From Deinococcus alpinitundrae (GTDB lineage Bacteria > Deinococcota > Deinococci > Deinococcales > Deinococcaceae), in NCBI RefSeq assembly GCF_009982895.1, contig NZ_WXZL01000008.1, positions 62,001 to 126,000 of the forward strand: 64,000 bases of DNA, given 5' to 3'. A program made the position numbers and the translations under genes. Below are positions 52,974 to 64,000 of the stretch, in pieces. Every line of letters begins with the position of its first letter. Position 1 is the first letter of the stretch. A model generated the notes under the pieces. It was not told the DNA's origin. It did not search any database and saw only the letters and a program-made list of their open reading frames with translations.

Positions 52974-53206
52974 TCGAACCTCTGAAAGCAGATGGGAAAT
53001 AAGGGAGCGGGAGGGTGGGCCGATTGGCGGACTTGTGCTCTCGCTTCAGAAGACGGGAAGCACACAGAAGGGCAGGCCCGGCACGAGGTTCTCGCCCGCC
53101 TGTGACTAATCTGGAAGGAAACGTATCTAATAGCGGTCACTATACAAAACTTGCTGCCAGGAAAAGCTGGGGCTGACCAATCGCCCGGCCAGGGTACACT
53201 CTCCTC
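52974..53206. other. Divergent control region, polysaccharide operon and pta
   Basis: About 230 bases. On the minus strand TATAGT (53144-53139) and TTAGAT (53130-53125) are candidate -10 boxes for the polysaccharide operon, leaving a leader of about 150 bases; neither has a good -35. On the plus strand is the pta promoter. No JUMPstart-like sequence was recognised in the leader. Confidence 0.35.
53195..53200 (+). promoter_or_regulatory. pta -10 box
   Basis: TACACT is followed by six bases and an ATG at 53207 that opens a five-codon ORF; the pta ATG (53221) overlaps that ORF's stop. Confidence 0.5.
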
Positions 53207-53224
53207 ATGAGGAACCGTCCATGA
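53207..53224 (+). other. Five-codon leaderless mini-ORF overlapping the pta start
   Basis: ATG AGG AAC CGT CCA TGA, placed at the leaderless distance from TACACT. Its TGA overlaps the pta ATG (ATGA at 53221-53224). The same bases also give a GAGG Shine-Dalgarno for pta, so the mini-ORF may be incidental. Confidence 0.4.
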
Positions 53225-55362
53225 CAACCACCTTTTTCGTCGGCCCCGTCGGCCAGGATGTCGGCCTGACCAGCCTGGCGCTCGGCCTGGCCCGCGCCCT
53301 CGCGCGCAGCGGAGCCAGCATCGCATTTCTCAAGCCGATTGCCCAGGACCACGGCGCGTTGGACCGCAGCACGGTGTTTGCCCGCACCTTCCTGCACACC
53401 GTTCCTGATCCCCTGCCGCGCGCCCACGCCGAGATGTTGCTGGGACGTGAAGACAGCGACGATCTGCTCGAAGAGATCGTGGCCCTCGCCGAGCAGGCCC
53501 GCAGCGGCGCGGACATCGTGGTGGTCGAGGGGCTAAATCTCAGCGGCGGCAACAGCTATGCGGGCGGCCTCAACGCCCTGATCTCGCGCACGCTCGGCGC
53601 GGAGGCGGTGCTGGTGGCCTCGATGCGTGGCGCGGAATCCGGCTCTGGCCTGGGCAGCACGGGGGTGGGCGCGCTCGGCGACAGCCTGGAAATTACCGCC
53701 CGCGATTATGACCGCTCGGACGGCGGCGGGCTGGCGGGGCTGATTCTCAACCACGTGCCGCTGGGCACCGACTTCGGCGCGGCGCTGGCCGAGTTGCGCC
53801 GCCACGCGCCCAGCCTGGCCGGGGGCAAGTTGCCGCTCCTCGGTGTGGTGGGAGAGCAGACCGAGCTGTACGCGCCGCGCACCACCGATGTGGCCCGCAT
53901 CTTGGGAGCCACCGTGCTCAACGAGGGCGAACTGAGTACCCGCCGCGTTCTCAGTACGGTGGTCTCGGCCCGCAGCGCGCCCTACGTGGCCGATCTCCTG
54001 AAGCCCGGCGCACTGGTGGTGGCCCCCGGCGACCGCGAGGACATCGTGATGGCCGCCAGCCTGGCGCACCTCTCGGGCGTGCCGCTGGCGGGCTTGCTGC
54101 TCACGGCGGGCAGCGCGCCCGACGACTCGATTGCCCGGTTGTGCCGCTCGGCGCTCAGCGGCTCGATGCCGGTACTGCAGGTGGCGGCCAACACCTACAC
54201 CACCGCCGGACGCCTGACCCAGATGGAGCGTAAGATCCCGCTCGACGACCTGGAAAGATTGGAGCGCACCCTGGAATTCATGGCCGACCGCCTCGATATC
54301 CAGCCGCTGAGGGGGCTGCTGAGCGGCGCCGCCGCCCTGCGCGAGCGCCGGATGACCCCGCCCGCTTTCCGGCACTATCTGGTCGAGCAGTCCCGCGCCG
54401 CCGCCAAGCGGGTGGTGCTGCCGGAAGGGGACGAGCCGCGCACCATCAAAGCTGCCGTGATCTGCCACGAAAAGGGTATCGCCCGCTGCGTGCTGCTGGC
54501 TTCCCCCGAGCGGGTGCGGGTGGTCGCCGAGGCCCAGGGCGTGATGCTGCCGCCCGAGCTGGAAATCCTGGACCCCGAGGCGGTGCGGGGGCGCTACGTC
54601 GCACCGATGGTCGAGCAGCGGAGGAGCAAAGGACTGACCGAGCCGATGGCCGAGGCGCAGCTCGAAGACAACGTGGTGCTCGGCACCATGATGCTCTCAC
54701 TGGGTGAGGTGGACGGCCTGGTGTCGGGCGCGGTGCATACCACGGCCAACACCGTGCGCCCCGCGCTGCAACTCATCAAAACCGCGCCGGGAGCGGCCCT
54801 GGTCAGCAGCATCTTCTTCATGCTGATGCCCGAACAGGTGCTGGTCTACGGCGACGCGGCGATCAATCCCAATCCCAATGCCCAGGAGCTGGCCGACATC
54901 GCCATTCAGTCGGCGGATTCGGCGGCGGCCTTCGGGATCGAGCCGAGGGTGGCGATGCTCAGCTACTCGACCGGTACCTCCGGCTCGGGCGAGGACGTGG
55001 AGAAGGTGGTCGAGGCGACCCGGCTGGTGCGCGAGCGCCGCCCGGACCTCAACGTCGACGGCCCGCTGCAATACGACGCCGCCAGCGTGCTGAGTGTCGG
55101 CGCTCAAAAAGCCCCCGGCTCCAAGGTGGCGGGCCGGGCCACCGTCTTCATTTTTCCCGACCTCAACACCGGCAACACCACCTACAAGGCGGTGCAGCGT
55201 TCGGCAGGCGTGGTGGCGGTGGGGCCGATGCTTCAGGGGCTGCGCAAGCCGGTCAACGATCTCTCGCGAGGCGCACTCGTCGACGACATCGTCTACACCA
55301 TCGCGCTGACGGCCATTCAGGCGACGCAGGTGGAGGCGGCCACCGCCGCCGAGAGCCGCTAG
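53221..55362 (+). CDS. pta: Phosphate acetyltransferase, long form
   Basis: Interconverts acetyl-CoA and acetyl phosphate. The 713 residues give the long Pta form: an N-terminal dethiobiotin-synthetase-like domain (1-220), a DRTGG domain (about 225-345), and the catalytic PTA_PTB domain from about 385 (KRVVLPEGDEPRTIKAA, GAVHTTANTVRPALQLI, MLSYSTGTSGSGEDVEKV, GPLQYDAASVLSVG). The N-terminal P-loop is degenerate: GPVGQDVGLTSLALGL lacks the Lys of a working Walker A, so this domain probably does not bind ATP. No ackA lies beside it. Divergent from the polysaccharide operon. Confidence 0.94.
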   Translation: MTTTFFVGPVGQDVGLTSLALGLARALARSGASIAFLKPIAQDHGALDRSTVFARTFLHTVPDPLPRAHAEMLLGREDSDDLLEEIVALAEQARSGADIVVVEGLNLSGGNSYAGGLNALISRTLGAEAVLVASMRGAESGSGLGSTGVGALGDSLEITARDYDRSDGGGLAGLILNHVPLGTDFGAALAELRRHAPSLAGGKLPLLGVVGEQTELYAPRTTDVARILGATVLNEGELSTRRVLSTVVSARSAPYVADLLKPGALVVAPGDREDIVMAASLAHLSGVPLAGLLLTAGSAPDDSIARLCRSALSGSMPVLQVAANTYTTAGRLTQMERKIPLDDLERLERTLEFMADRLDIQPLRGLLSGAAALRERRMTPPAFRHYLVEQSRAAAKRVVLPEGDEPRTIKAAVICHEKGIARCVLLASPERVRVVAEAQGVMLPPELEILDPEAVRGRYVAPMVEQRRSKGLTEPMAEAQLEDNVVLGTMMLSLGEVDGLVSGAVHTTANTVRPALQLIKTAPGAALVSSIFFMLMPEQVLVYGDAAINPNPNAQELADIAIQSADSAAAFGIEPRVAMLSYSTGTSGSGEDVEKVVEATRLVRERRPDLNVDGPLQYDAASVLSVGAQKAPGSKVAGRATVFIFPDLNTGNTTYKAVQRSAGVVAVGPMLQGLRKPVNDLSRGALVDDIVYTIALTAIQATQVEAATAAESR

Positions 55363-55365
55363 ACT
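55360..55365 (+). promoter_or_regulatory. -10 box built on the pta stop codon
   Basis: TAGACT begins with the TAG stop of pta and ends six bases before the ATG of the Lrp-type gene, giving a leaderless start. Confidence 0.55.
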
Positions 55366-55371
55366 CCAGGT

Positions 55372-55653
55372 ATGGTCACTGCGATTGTCATGGTTCAGGC
55401 CGAGCGCGCCCGCATTCCCGAAACCGCCGCCCTGCTGGCCCAGGTCAAGCACGTCAAGGAGGTCTACAGCGTCACCGGCGACTGGGACATCGTGGCGATG
55501 CTCAAGCTGCCCAGCTACGACGACCTCGACGACGTGGTTACGGCCCACCTGCGCAAGCTCCCCGGCATCCTCAAGACCCAGACCATGCTGGCCTTCCGCG
55601 CCTACAGCACCTCGGCGCTCGACGAGGGCTTCGGCATCGGCCTAGACGGCTGA
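55372..55653 (+). CDS. Stand-alone Lrp/AsnC C-terminal (RAM) domain protein
   Basis: A 93-residue protein equal to the effector-binding half of Lrp/AsnC regulators with no DNA-binding helix-turn-helix. IVMVQAERARIPETAALLAQVKHVKEVYSVTGDWDIVAMLKLPSYDDLDDVV and LRKLPGILKTQTMLAFRAYS match the ferredoxin-like fold, with the GDWDI glycine turn used in ligand binding. Such stand-alone proteins form octamers and bind amino acids. A leaderless start is set by TAGACT. Its partner regulator is not evident. Confidence 0.88.
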   Translation: MVTAIVMVQAERARIPETAALLAQVKHVKEVYSVTGDWDIVAMLKLPSYDDLDDVVTAHLRKLPGILKTQTMLAFRAYSTSALDEGFGIGLDG

Positions 55654-55662
55654 GCGCTCCTT

Positions 55663-55926
55663 TCAGTAAATGTGAAACCCGGCCAGCCCGGTGCTCTCCG
55701 ACCACTGGGTGTCCACGCTGAGCACCCTGGCGTGCTTGGGGCCGCGCCGGAGCTGGTGGGCCAGGTGCTGCAAATCTTCCTCGTGGCCCTCGGCGACGAT
55801 TTCCACCCGCCCGTCGCTCATGTTCTCGGCAAAGCCGACAAGGTTAAGGTCGCGGGCGTGGCGCTGCACATACAGGCGGTAGCCCACGCCCTGCACGGTT
55901 CCGGAAACGAGGGCAGTCAGGCGCAT
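55663..55926 (-). CDS. acyP: Acylphosphatase
   Basis: Hydrolyses acyl phosphates such as acetyl phosphate. The 87-residue protein has MRLTALVSGTVQGVGYRLYV with the catalytic Arg17 in GVGYR, and NMSDGRVEIVAEG with the catalytic Asn in the GFAENMSDG segment. On the minus strand TACACT (55938-55933) lies seven bases before the ATG at 55926, fixing the start inside a longer open frame. It faces pta across the Lrp-type gene, making control of acetyl phosphate a shared theme here (inference). Confidence 0.93.
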   Translation of the reverse strand: MRLTALVSGTVQGVGYRLYVQRHARDLNLVGFAENMSDGRVEIVAEGHEEDLQHLAHQLRRGPKHARVLSVDTQWSESTGLAGFHIY

Positions 55927-55932
55927 GGGCCG

Positions 55933-55938
55933 GAGTGT
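55933..55938 (-). promoter_or_regulatory. -10 box of leaderless acyP
   Basis: TACACT on the minus strand, seven bases before the acyP ATG. Confidence 0.55.
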
Positions 55939-55972
55939 AGCAGGGGAGAGCGGGCGCGTGCCGTGCCGGGTC

Positions 55973-56905
55973 TCACCGACTGCGCCGCTGCCAGTCCAGC
56001 ACCTCCTTGTGTCCCGGCGTGTCACGCAGGACGGCGGCGGTGAGGCGCTGCACCTCGGTCTTGCGGCCCACCCGCAGGTAAGCCTCCAGCGGCTCGAAGC
56101 GGTACCACAGGGTGCGCCAGGGCCAGCCGCCCACGGCGGAGGCGGGCCGGGTCGGATCGAGCGAGGCGTCGGGTTTGCTGTTCTGCGCCGCATCGAAGGC
56201 CCGCGCCGCGCCGCGTGCATCTCCGAGATGCAGTTTGGCCGCGCCCAGATTGAGGTAGCCGAAAGCGTCGGGCCTGGCCCTCACCTCCGCCTGCGCCGTC
56301 CTGAGCGCGCCGCGCCACATTGCCTGGCCCTGATGCGCCGTGCCCAGCAGCGCCCTGAGCTTGCTGGCCCGGTTCGGCGGCACCACCACCATGTAGCTGC
56401 GGTTGTAGCCGCGCCACAGCCGGTCGAACCCGGCGGAGTTCAGGCTCAGCTTCGGCCCCAGGTACGAGTCGAAGGCCCGGAAGGTGCCCGCCGCATCGTC
56501 ATAGCCGCTCAGCAGGCGGTAGTGGCCCATGCCGCCGTCGCTGCCGGTCACGAACCAGGTTTCCACCATCACCGGGTAGCCGCTGGCGATCAGCGACTTG
56601 AGGAGCGGCAGCGTGCCGCCCACCCCCTGATGCACCACGTAGCCCTGGGCCTCGGCATACGGCTTCAGCTCGCTGAAATTCACGTTCTTGTCGAAGGCGT
56701 CGTCCTTGAGCTTCGGCGCGATCTGGGCCTGCGTCTGGCGGCCGCCCCAGTAGCTCATGGCCATCCCGATGGTCACGGGGCCGCAGTTGTTGAGCCGCTG
56801 GTACTCGTGCCGGATGCCCGAGAGCTGGGTGGCGGCGGGCGGCGCGGCCAGGGCGGAGGCAGAGCAGGCGAGCAGCAGGGCAGCGGCGCGGGCAGCAACA
56901 ATCAT
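55973..56905 (-). CDS. Secreted C39-like cysteine protease-fold protein
   Basis: A 310-residue exported protein. Residues 1-22 (MIVAARAAALLLACSASALAA) are a signal peptide, which decides the ATG at 56905 over one 17 codons earlier. The papain-like C39 domain has the catalytic Cys in LNNCGPVTIGMAMSYWG and the His in GGMGHYRLLSGYDD, followed by FRAFDSYLGP. After about residue 190 come TPR-like helices (FGYLNLGAAKLHLGDARGAARAFDAAQ). There is no ABC transporter here, so it is a free peptidase or peptidase-like protein rather than a bacteriocin processor. Confidence 0.82.
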   Translation of the reverse strand: MIVAARAAALLLACSASALAAPPAATQLSGIRHEYQRLNNCGPVTIGMAMSYWGGRQTQAQIAPKLKDDAFDKNVNFSELKPYAEAQGYVVHQGVGGTLPLLKSLIASGYPVMVETWFVTGSDGGMGHYRLLSGYDDAAGTFRAFDSYLGPKLSLNSAGFDRLWRGYNRSYMVVVPPNRASKLRALLGTAHQGQAMWRGALRTAQAEVRARPDAFGYLNLGAAKLHLGDARGAARAFDAAQNSKPDASLDPTRPASAVGGWPWRTLWYRFEPLEAYLRVGRKTEVQRLTAAVLRDTPGHKEVLDWQRRSR

Positions 56906-56978
56906 GCTGCGATTGTGCGGGTGCGGGCAGTGAGAAGCCGGGCGCGGCGGGTTCATGAAGTGAGGCGGAGCAGCCTGC

Positions 56979-58358
<1,380 letters not shown>

Positions 58359-58455
58359 GATGGTCCTCCTGGGCGGGCTGGAGGGAGTCCAGGGCCACGG
58401 GTCAAGGCGAGCATACTAGCGCAGGCGAAGCGGGGAATGCAGTCAGTCTAGAATA

Positions 58456-58461
58456 TATAAT
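58456..58461 (+). promoter_or_regulatory. Consensus TATAAT in an AT-rich island
   Basis: A perfect TATAAT within a 12-base AT run between miaB and the DUF1622 genes. It lacks a -35 box and lies 54 bases before the GTG at 58510; what it serves is unclear. Confidence 0.3.
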
Positions 58462-58496
58462 TGCCATGCTTTGCAACGGGTGCTCCCCCGATCCTC

Positions 58497-58502
58497 TACA
58501 GT
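58497..58502 (+). promoter_or_regulatory. -10 box of leaderless DUF1622 gene
   Basis: TACAGT followed by seven bases and GTG at 58510. Confidence 0.5.
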
Positions 58503-58509
58503 CTTCCTC

Positions 58510-58884
58510 GTGCAGGAACTCTTCAAACAGTGGACCTTTTATCTCGCCTCGGGCGTGGAGGGAGCCGCCGGTCTGATCATCGCGCTGGCGGCCCTGCAAG
58601 CCACCTGGCGGGCGCTGAGCGTCTTTTTCGCGCTCCCGGCGGCCCCAGACGAGGCCAAGGAGAACGTGCGGCTGCAGCTGGCCCGCTGGCTGGCAGTGGC
58701 GCTGGAGTTCGAACTGGCCGCCGACATCCTGCGAACGGCCATCGCACCGAGCTGGGAGGAGATCGGCAAGCTGGCCGCCATCGCCGCGCTCAGGACCCTG
58801 CTCAACTACTTCTTGCAGCAGGAAATCGACTCGCAGGCGAGGCGCAGCCGCCCGGCCGCCCTGCCTGCGTTGAGTGACCCGTGA
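58510..58884 (+). CDS. DUF1622 family membrane protein, first of two
   Basis: A 124-residue inner-membrane protein with three hydrophobic segments at about 8-35, 55-75 and 85-105. The second carries ARWLAVALEFELAADILRTAIAPSWEEIGKLAAIAALRTLLNYFL, the DUF1622 signature with acidic residues inside the membrane part. Function is unknown in the family. The GTG at 58510 is chosen for its leaderless TACAGT box; an upstream ATG frame lacks support. Its TGA overlaps the next gene's GTG. Confidence 0.8.
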   Translation: MQELFKQWTFYLASGVEGAAGLIIALAALQATWRALSVFFALPAAPDEAKENVRLQLARWLAVALEFELAADILRTAIAPSWEEIGKLAAIAALRTLLNYFLQQEIDSQARRSRPAALPALSDP

Positions 58885-59201
58885 ATGCCTGGACCGCTCC
58901 CGCCGCCCTGATCATCGAGGGGGTTGGTAGCCTGGCCCTGGTTGGCTACGTCCTGGCCGCACTGTGGGCCTTGCTGCACGGCTGGAACGAAACCAACGCC
59001 GCCAGGGCCAGACTGCTTATCGCCGACGGCGCGCTGACGGCGCTGAATTTCAAGGTGGGCGCCACCCTGCTCAAGACCCTCGATGTGCAGACCTGGCACC
59101 AGATCGCTCTGTTCGTGGCCCTGTTTGCCCTGCGAACGTTGCTCAAGCGCTTTTTCACCTGGGAGCGCCGCCAGCTCCGCTTCCCGGCGGCCCCAGCTTG
59201 A
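58881..59201 (+). CDS. DUF1622-like membrane protein, second of two
   Basis: A 106-residue paralogue of the preceding protein: IEGVGSLALVGYVLAALWALLHGW, then LLIADGALTALNFKVGATLLKTLDVQTWHQIALFVALFALRTLLKRFF lines up with it segment by segment, though the acidic pair of the first protein is replaced by NFK. GTG overlaps the upstream TGA and its own TGA overlaps the miaA ATG, so three genes are translationally coupled. Together the pair may form a hetero-oligomer (inference). Confidence 0.75.
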   Translation: MNAWTAPAALIIEGVGSLALVGYVLAALWALLHGWNETNAARARLLIADGALTALNFKVGATLLKTLDVQTWHQIALFVALFALRTLLKRFFTWERRQLRFPAAPA

Positions 59202-60088
59202 TGCTGCCGATTCTCACCGCACCCACCGCCGCCGGGAAGAGTGCCCTGGCCCTGCGGCTGGCCCGGCAGTCCCCGCTTGAAATTATCAGTGCCGACGCCT
59301 TCACGGTCTACAAGGGACTCGACATCGGCACCGCCAAGCCCACACCTGCCGAGCAGCAAGAAGTGCCGCACCATCTGCTCGACGTGGCGGACGTGACCGA
59401 TTCCTTCGACGTGGCCCGGTGGTTGCGGCTGGCGGAGGAGGCCATCACAGACATCCTGGGCCGGGGAAAAGTCCCGCTGATCGTGGGCGGCAGCGGCTTT
59501 TACCTCAAGGCCCTTCTGCGTGGCCTGCCGCTGACCCCGCCGAGTGACCCGCCCGCCCGCGCCGAGGTCGAAGCCGAGCTGGAGGAACGCGGCCTCGACG
59601 CCCTGCTGGCCGAGATTGCCGCCCGCTACCCCCAGGAAGCCGCCCGGATGGAGCGCAATCCGCGCCGGGTTGTCCGGGCGCTAGAAATTTTCCGCCGCAC
59701 CGGGCGCTTCCCCGGCGAGTTCGGCCACAGCCCACCCGCTTACCGCTACCAGGTGTTCGCGTTCAGTCAGCCCGATCTGGAAAGTCGCATCCGACAGCGC
59801 GTCCGGGTCATGCTCGCTGCGGGCTGGCCCCAGGAGGCCGCCTGGCTGGCTGAGCAGGTTGCGCCGTCGGGGTCGGCCACCGTCTGGCAGGTGCTTGGCT
59901 ACCGTGAGGCGCTGGCTGTCGCCCGTCAGCAACTCGGCGCCCAGCCGGCCCTTGACCAGATCACGCTCCAGACCCGCCAGTATGCCAAGCGCCAGCTCAC
60001 CTGGGCCAGAACCCAGCTCGGCGCGGTGATTCAGAGCGAGGCCCAGGCCGAAGATGAACTGAACACGTTTCTGTCCCCCACGAAGTAA
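59201..60088 (+). CDS. miaA: tRNA dimethylallyltransferase
   Basis: Adds dimethylallyl to A37 of tRNAs reading UNN codons. The 295-residue protein has the P-loop [13 protein letters not shown] (usual GPTASGKS), [19 protein letters not shown] near 29 (usual DSxQVYRGMDIGTAKP, with Ala-Phe in place of Ser-Gln), [21 protein letters not shown] and [12 protein letters not shown]. The ATG at 59201 overlaps the upstream stop (TGATG). It is the partner of miaB, 0.8 kb away on the other strand. Confidence 0.94.
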   Translation: MLPILTAPTAAGKSALALRLARQSPLEIISADAFTVYKGLDIGTAKPTPAEQQEVPHHLLDVADVTDSFDVARWLRLAEEAITDILGRGKVPLIVGGSGFYLKALLRGLPLTPPSDPPARAEVEAELEERGLDALLAEIAARYPQEAARMERNPRRVVRALEIFRRTGRFPGEFGHSPPAYRYQVFAFSQPDLESRIRQRVRVMLAAGWPQEAAWLAEQVAPSGSATVWQVLGYREALAVARQQLGAQPALDQITLQTRQYAKRQLTWARTQLGAVIQSEAQAEDELNTFLSPTK

Positions 60089-60103
60089 AGGCCCCGTCGG
60101 GCC

Positions 60104-60109
60104 TAGACT
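60104..60109 (+). promoter_or_regulatory. -10 box of leaderless MFS gene
   Basis: TAGACT followed by seven bases and ATG at 60117. Confidence 0.6.
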
Positions 60110-60116
60110 GCGGCCC

Positions 60117-61420
<1,304 letters not shown>

Positions 61421-61424
<4 letters not shown>

Positions 61425-62947
61425 CCCCCGCCGTCCCGGCCCCCTTCACTGCGGCCCAGCGCTGGACGCTGATCGCCACCGTGCTGGGGTCGAGCATGGC
61501 CTTCATCGACGGTTCGGTGGTCAATGTGGCGCTCAACGCTCTGCAAAAGGACTTCGGGGCCGATCTGGCGGCGGCGCAGTGGGTGGTCAACGCCTACACC
61601 CTGATGCTGGCCGCCCTGATCCTGACCGGCGGAGCGCTGGGCGACCTCTACGGGCGCAAGCGGCTGTTCGGGCTGGGCGTGCTGATCTTCGCGGCGGCCT
61701 CGCTGGGCTGCGGCCTCGCGCCGAGTCTGGAGTTGCTGATCGCCGCCCGCATCCTTCAGGGGGTCGGCGGAGCCCTGCTGATTCCCGGCAGCCTGGCGCT
61801 GATCAACACTGTCTTTCCCGGCCACTCGCGCGGGCGGGCCATCGGGCTGTGGTCGTCCACGACCAGCCTGGTGACCATCTTCGGCCCGGCGTTGGGCGGC
61901 GTGCTGGTCGATACGGCCTCGTGGCGCGTCGTTTTTCTGATCAACCTGCCGCTGGCGGTGCTGGTGCTGCTGAGCCTGCGGGCGGTACCGAGCGTTCAGC
62001 CCACCCCCACGGACGCCCGGCCCGATCTGATCGGCTCGGCGCTGGCGGTGCTGGGCCTCGGCGCGCTGACGTACGGCCTGATCCGCGCTGGAGCCAGCGG
62101 TCTGGCTGGCCTGCCGCTGCTGACTACCCTGGGCGGCGCGGCAGTGCTGGGGCTGTTTGTCCTCTGGGAAGCCCTCGCCAGGGCACCGATGCTGCCGCTG
62201 GGCCTCTTTCGCTCGGCTGCCTTTTCCGGCACCAACCTGCTCACCTTCCTGCTCTACGGCGCCCTCGGCGCGGCGCTGTTCTTCTTGCCACTCAACCTGA
62301 TCGGGGTGCAGGGCTACAGCGCCGCCCTGGCGGGTACGGCCTTTCTGCCGCTCTCGCTGCTGCTGGCCGGGCTGTCCGGCTACTTCGGCGGTCTGGCCGA
62401 CCGCATCGGCCCCCGCTGGTTGCTTACGGCTGGCCCGGTGCTGGCGGGCCTGGGTTTCGCCCTGCTCGGCGGCCTGGGTGTGGGCGGCAGCTACTGGACC
62501 AAGGTGCTGCCGTCCATGCTGGTGATCGGTCTGGGCATGGCGATCACGGTGGCCCCGCTGACGGCGGCGGTCATGGGCTCGGTGGGCAGTGAATACTCCG
62601 GCACCGCCTCGGGCGTCAACAATGCCGTGTCACGGGCAGCGGGCCTGATCGCGCTGGTCGTGTTCACCCTGCTGATGCTCAGCCACTTCCGGGGAGCGCT
62701 CGACACCTTCCTGCAAGCCGCCGAGTTGCCCGAGTCGGTTCGCCGCAGCATGACCGCGCAGAGCGCCCGCCTCGCCCAGGTGCCGGTGCCCAGCGGTCTC
62801 AGGGCCACTCAGACGGCTGCCGCCGTACTGGCGGTCAAGCAGGCGTTCGCAGACAGCTTCCGGCTGGTGTGCTGGGGATCGGGCCTGCTGGCCGTCGCAG
62901 GCGGGCTAGTGGGGGGATGGAGTCTGGGGCGCGATAAGAGCGCTTAA
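61421..62947 (+). CDS. DHA2-type (EmrB/QacA) MFS drug exporter
   Basis: A 508-residue proton-driven exporter of the 14-segment DHA2 group. [23 protein letters not shown] near 18 (motif D1), [21 protein letters not shown] (motif A) and [15 protein letters not shown] with [21 protein letters not shown] (motif C) are all present. Substrates cannot be inferred. GTG at 61421 overlaps the upstream TGA (GTGA), and a TACACT box eight bases before gives it an additional leaderless promoter. Confidence 0.9.
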
Positions 62948-62960
62948 GCCGGTTCTGCCC

Positions 62961-64000
<1,040 letters not shown>

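Noticed and set aside
58466..58576. Small ORF starting at an ATG just after TATAAT
   Set aside because: The spacing (four bases) is too short for a leaderless start, the peptide is Ser/Pro-rich noise, and it overlaps the DUF1622 gene in another frame.

Overview
The window comes from a high-GC bacterium that I place in Deinococcus (Deinococcus-Thermus) from gene content and promoter style. Supporting signs are the carotenoid pair crtB-crtI, the paired glutamate dehydrogenases, a primary sigma factor with a long N-terminal extension, bacillithiol genes, and above all the many genes whose start codon lies 6-8 bases after a TANNNT -10 box, the leaderless layout typical of Deinococcus. The species cannot be fixed from the sequence alone.

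Layout. 0-3.1 kb: bshC (cut by the left edge), a Crp/Fnr regulator and, divergently, a WecG/TagA glycosyltransferase. 3.2-9 kb: glgC, glyA, a VC0807-like membrane protein, a decayed polysaccharide deacetylase, and prfB with its programmed +1 frameshift site. 9-14.7 kb: a two-gene envelope operon (Holin-X-like membrane protein and a repeat-bearing partner), a methyltransferase, crtB, crtI and a winged-helix protein. 14.8-21.8 kb: rpoD, an S9 peptidase, a fusion of a divergent PlsY-like domain with an acyl-ACP-reductase-like domain, bshB1 and a DoxX protein. 21.8-28.5 kb: an APH-fold kinase, a Nudix hydrolase, prfA, hom, an M20 amidohydrolase and a peptide-type ABC binding protein. 28.6-35.7 kb: a long-chain polyprenyl diphosphate synthase, gdhA-gdhB, an IS200/IS605-family element carrying only tnpB, and two proteins of unsettled function.

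35.7-53 kb is a surface-polysaccharide locus. On the plus strand are an O-antigen-ligase-like protein, a lipoprotein and a CapD/PglF-type dehydratase. Facing them is a tightly overlapping ten-gene minus-strand operon: Wzz/BY-kinase, UDP-ManNAc dehydrogenase, Wzx, a glycosyltransferase, Wzy, the three UDP-L-FucNAc enzymes (fnlA, fnlB, fnlC types), a WbuB-type transferase, and a fusion of an epimerase/reductase with an initiating phosphoglycosyltransferase. Together these predict a Wzx/Wzy-made polymer containing L-FucNAc, ManNAcA and probably QuiNAc. The wzy-GT-wzx-wecC stretch (about 46.3-51.3 kb) is strikingly AT-rich against its surroundings and looks acquired.

53.2-64 kb: pta, a stand-alone Lrp/AsnC effector domain, acylphosphatase, a C39-like protease, miaB, two paralogous DUF1622 membrane proteins, miaA, two MFS exporters and uvrC (cut by the right edge).

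The most unusual items are the PlsY/reductase-like fusion, in which both halves have lost textbook active-site residues; the reductase-phosphoglycosyltransferase fusion; leaderless mini-ORFs abutting prfA and pta; and promoters buried inside upstream coding sequence, in one case using the upstream stop codon as part of the -10 box. I saw no rRNA, tRNA or CRISPR array, and no gene-free stretch exceeds 300 bases.
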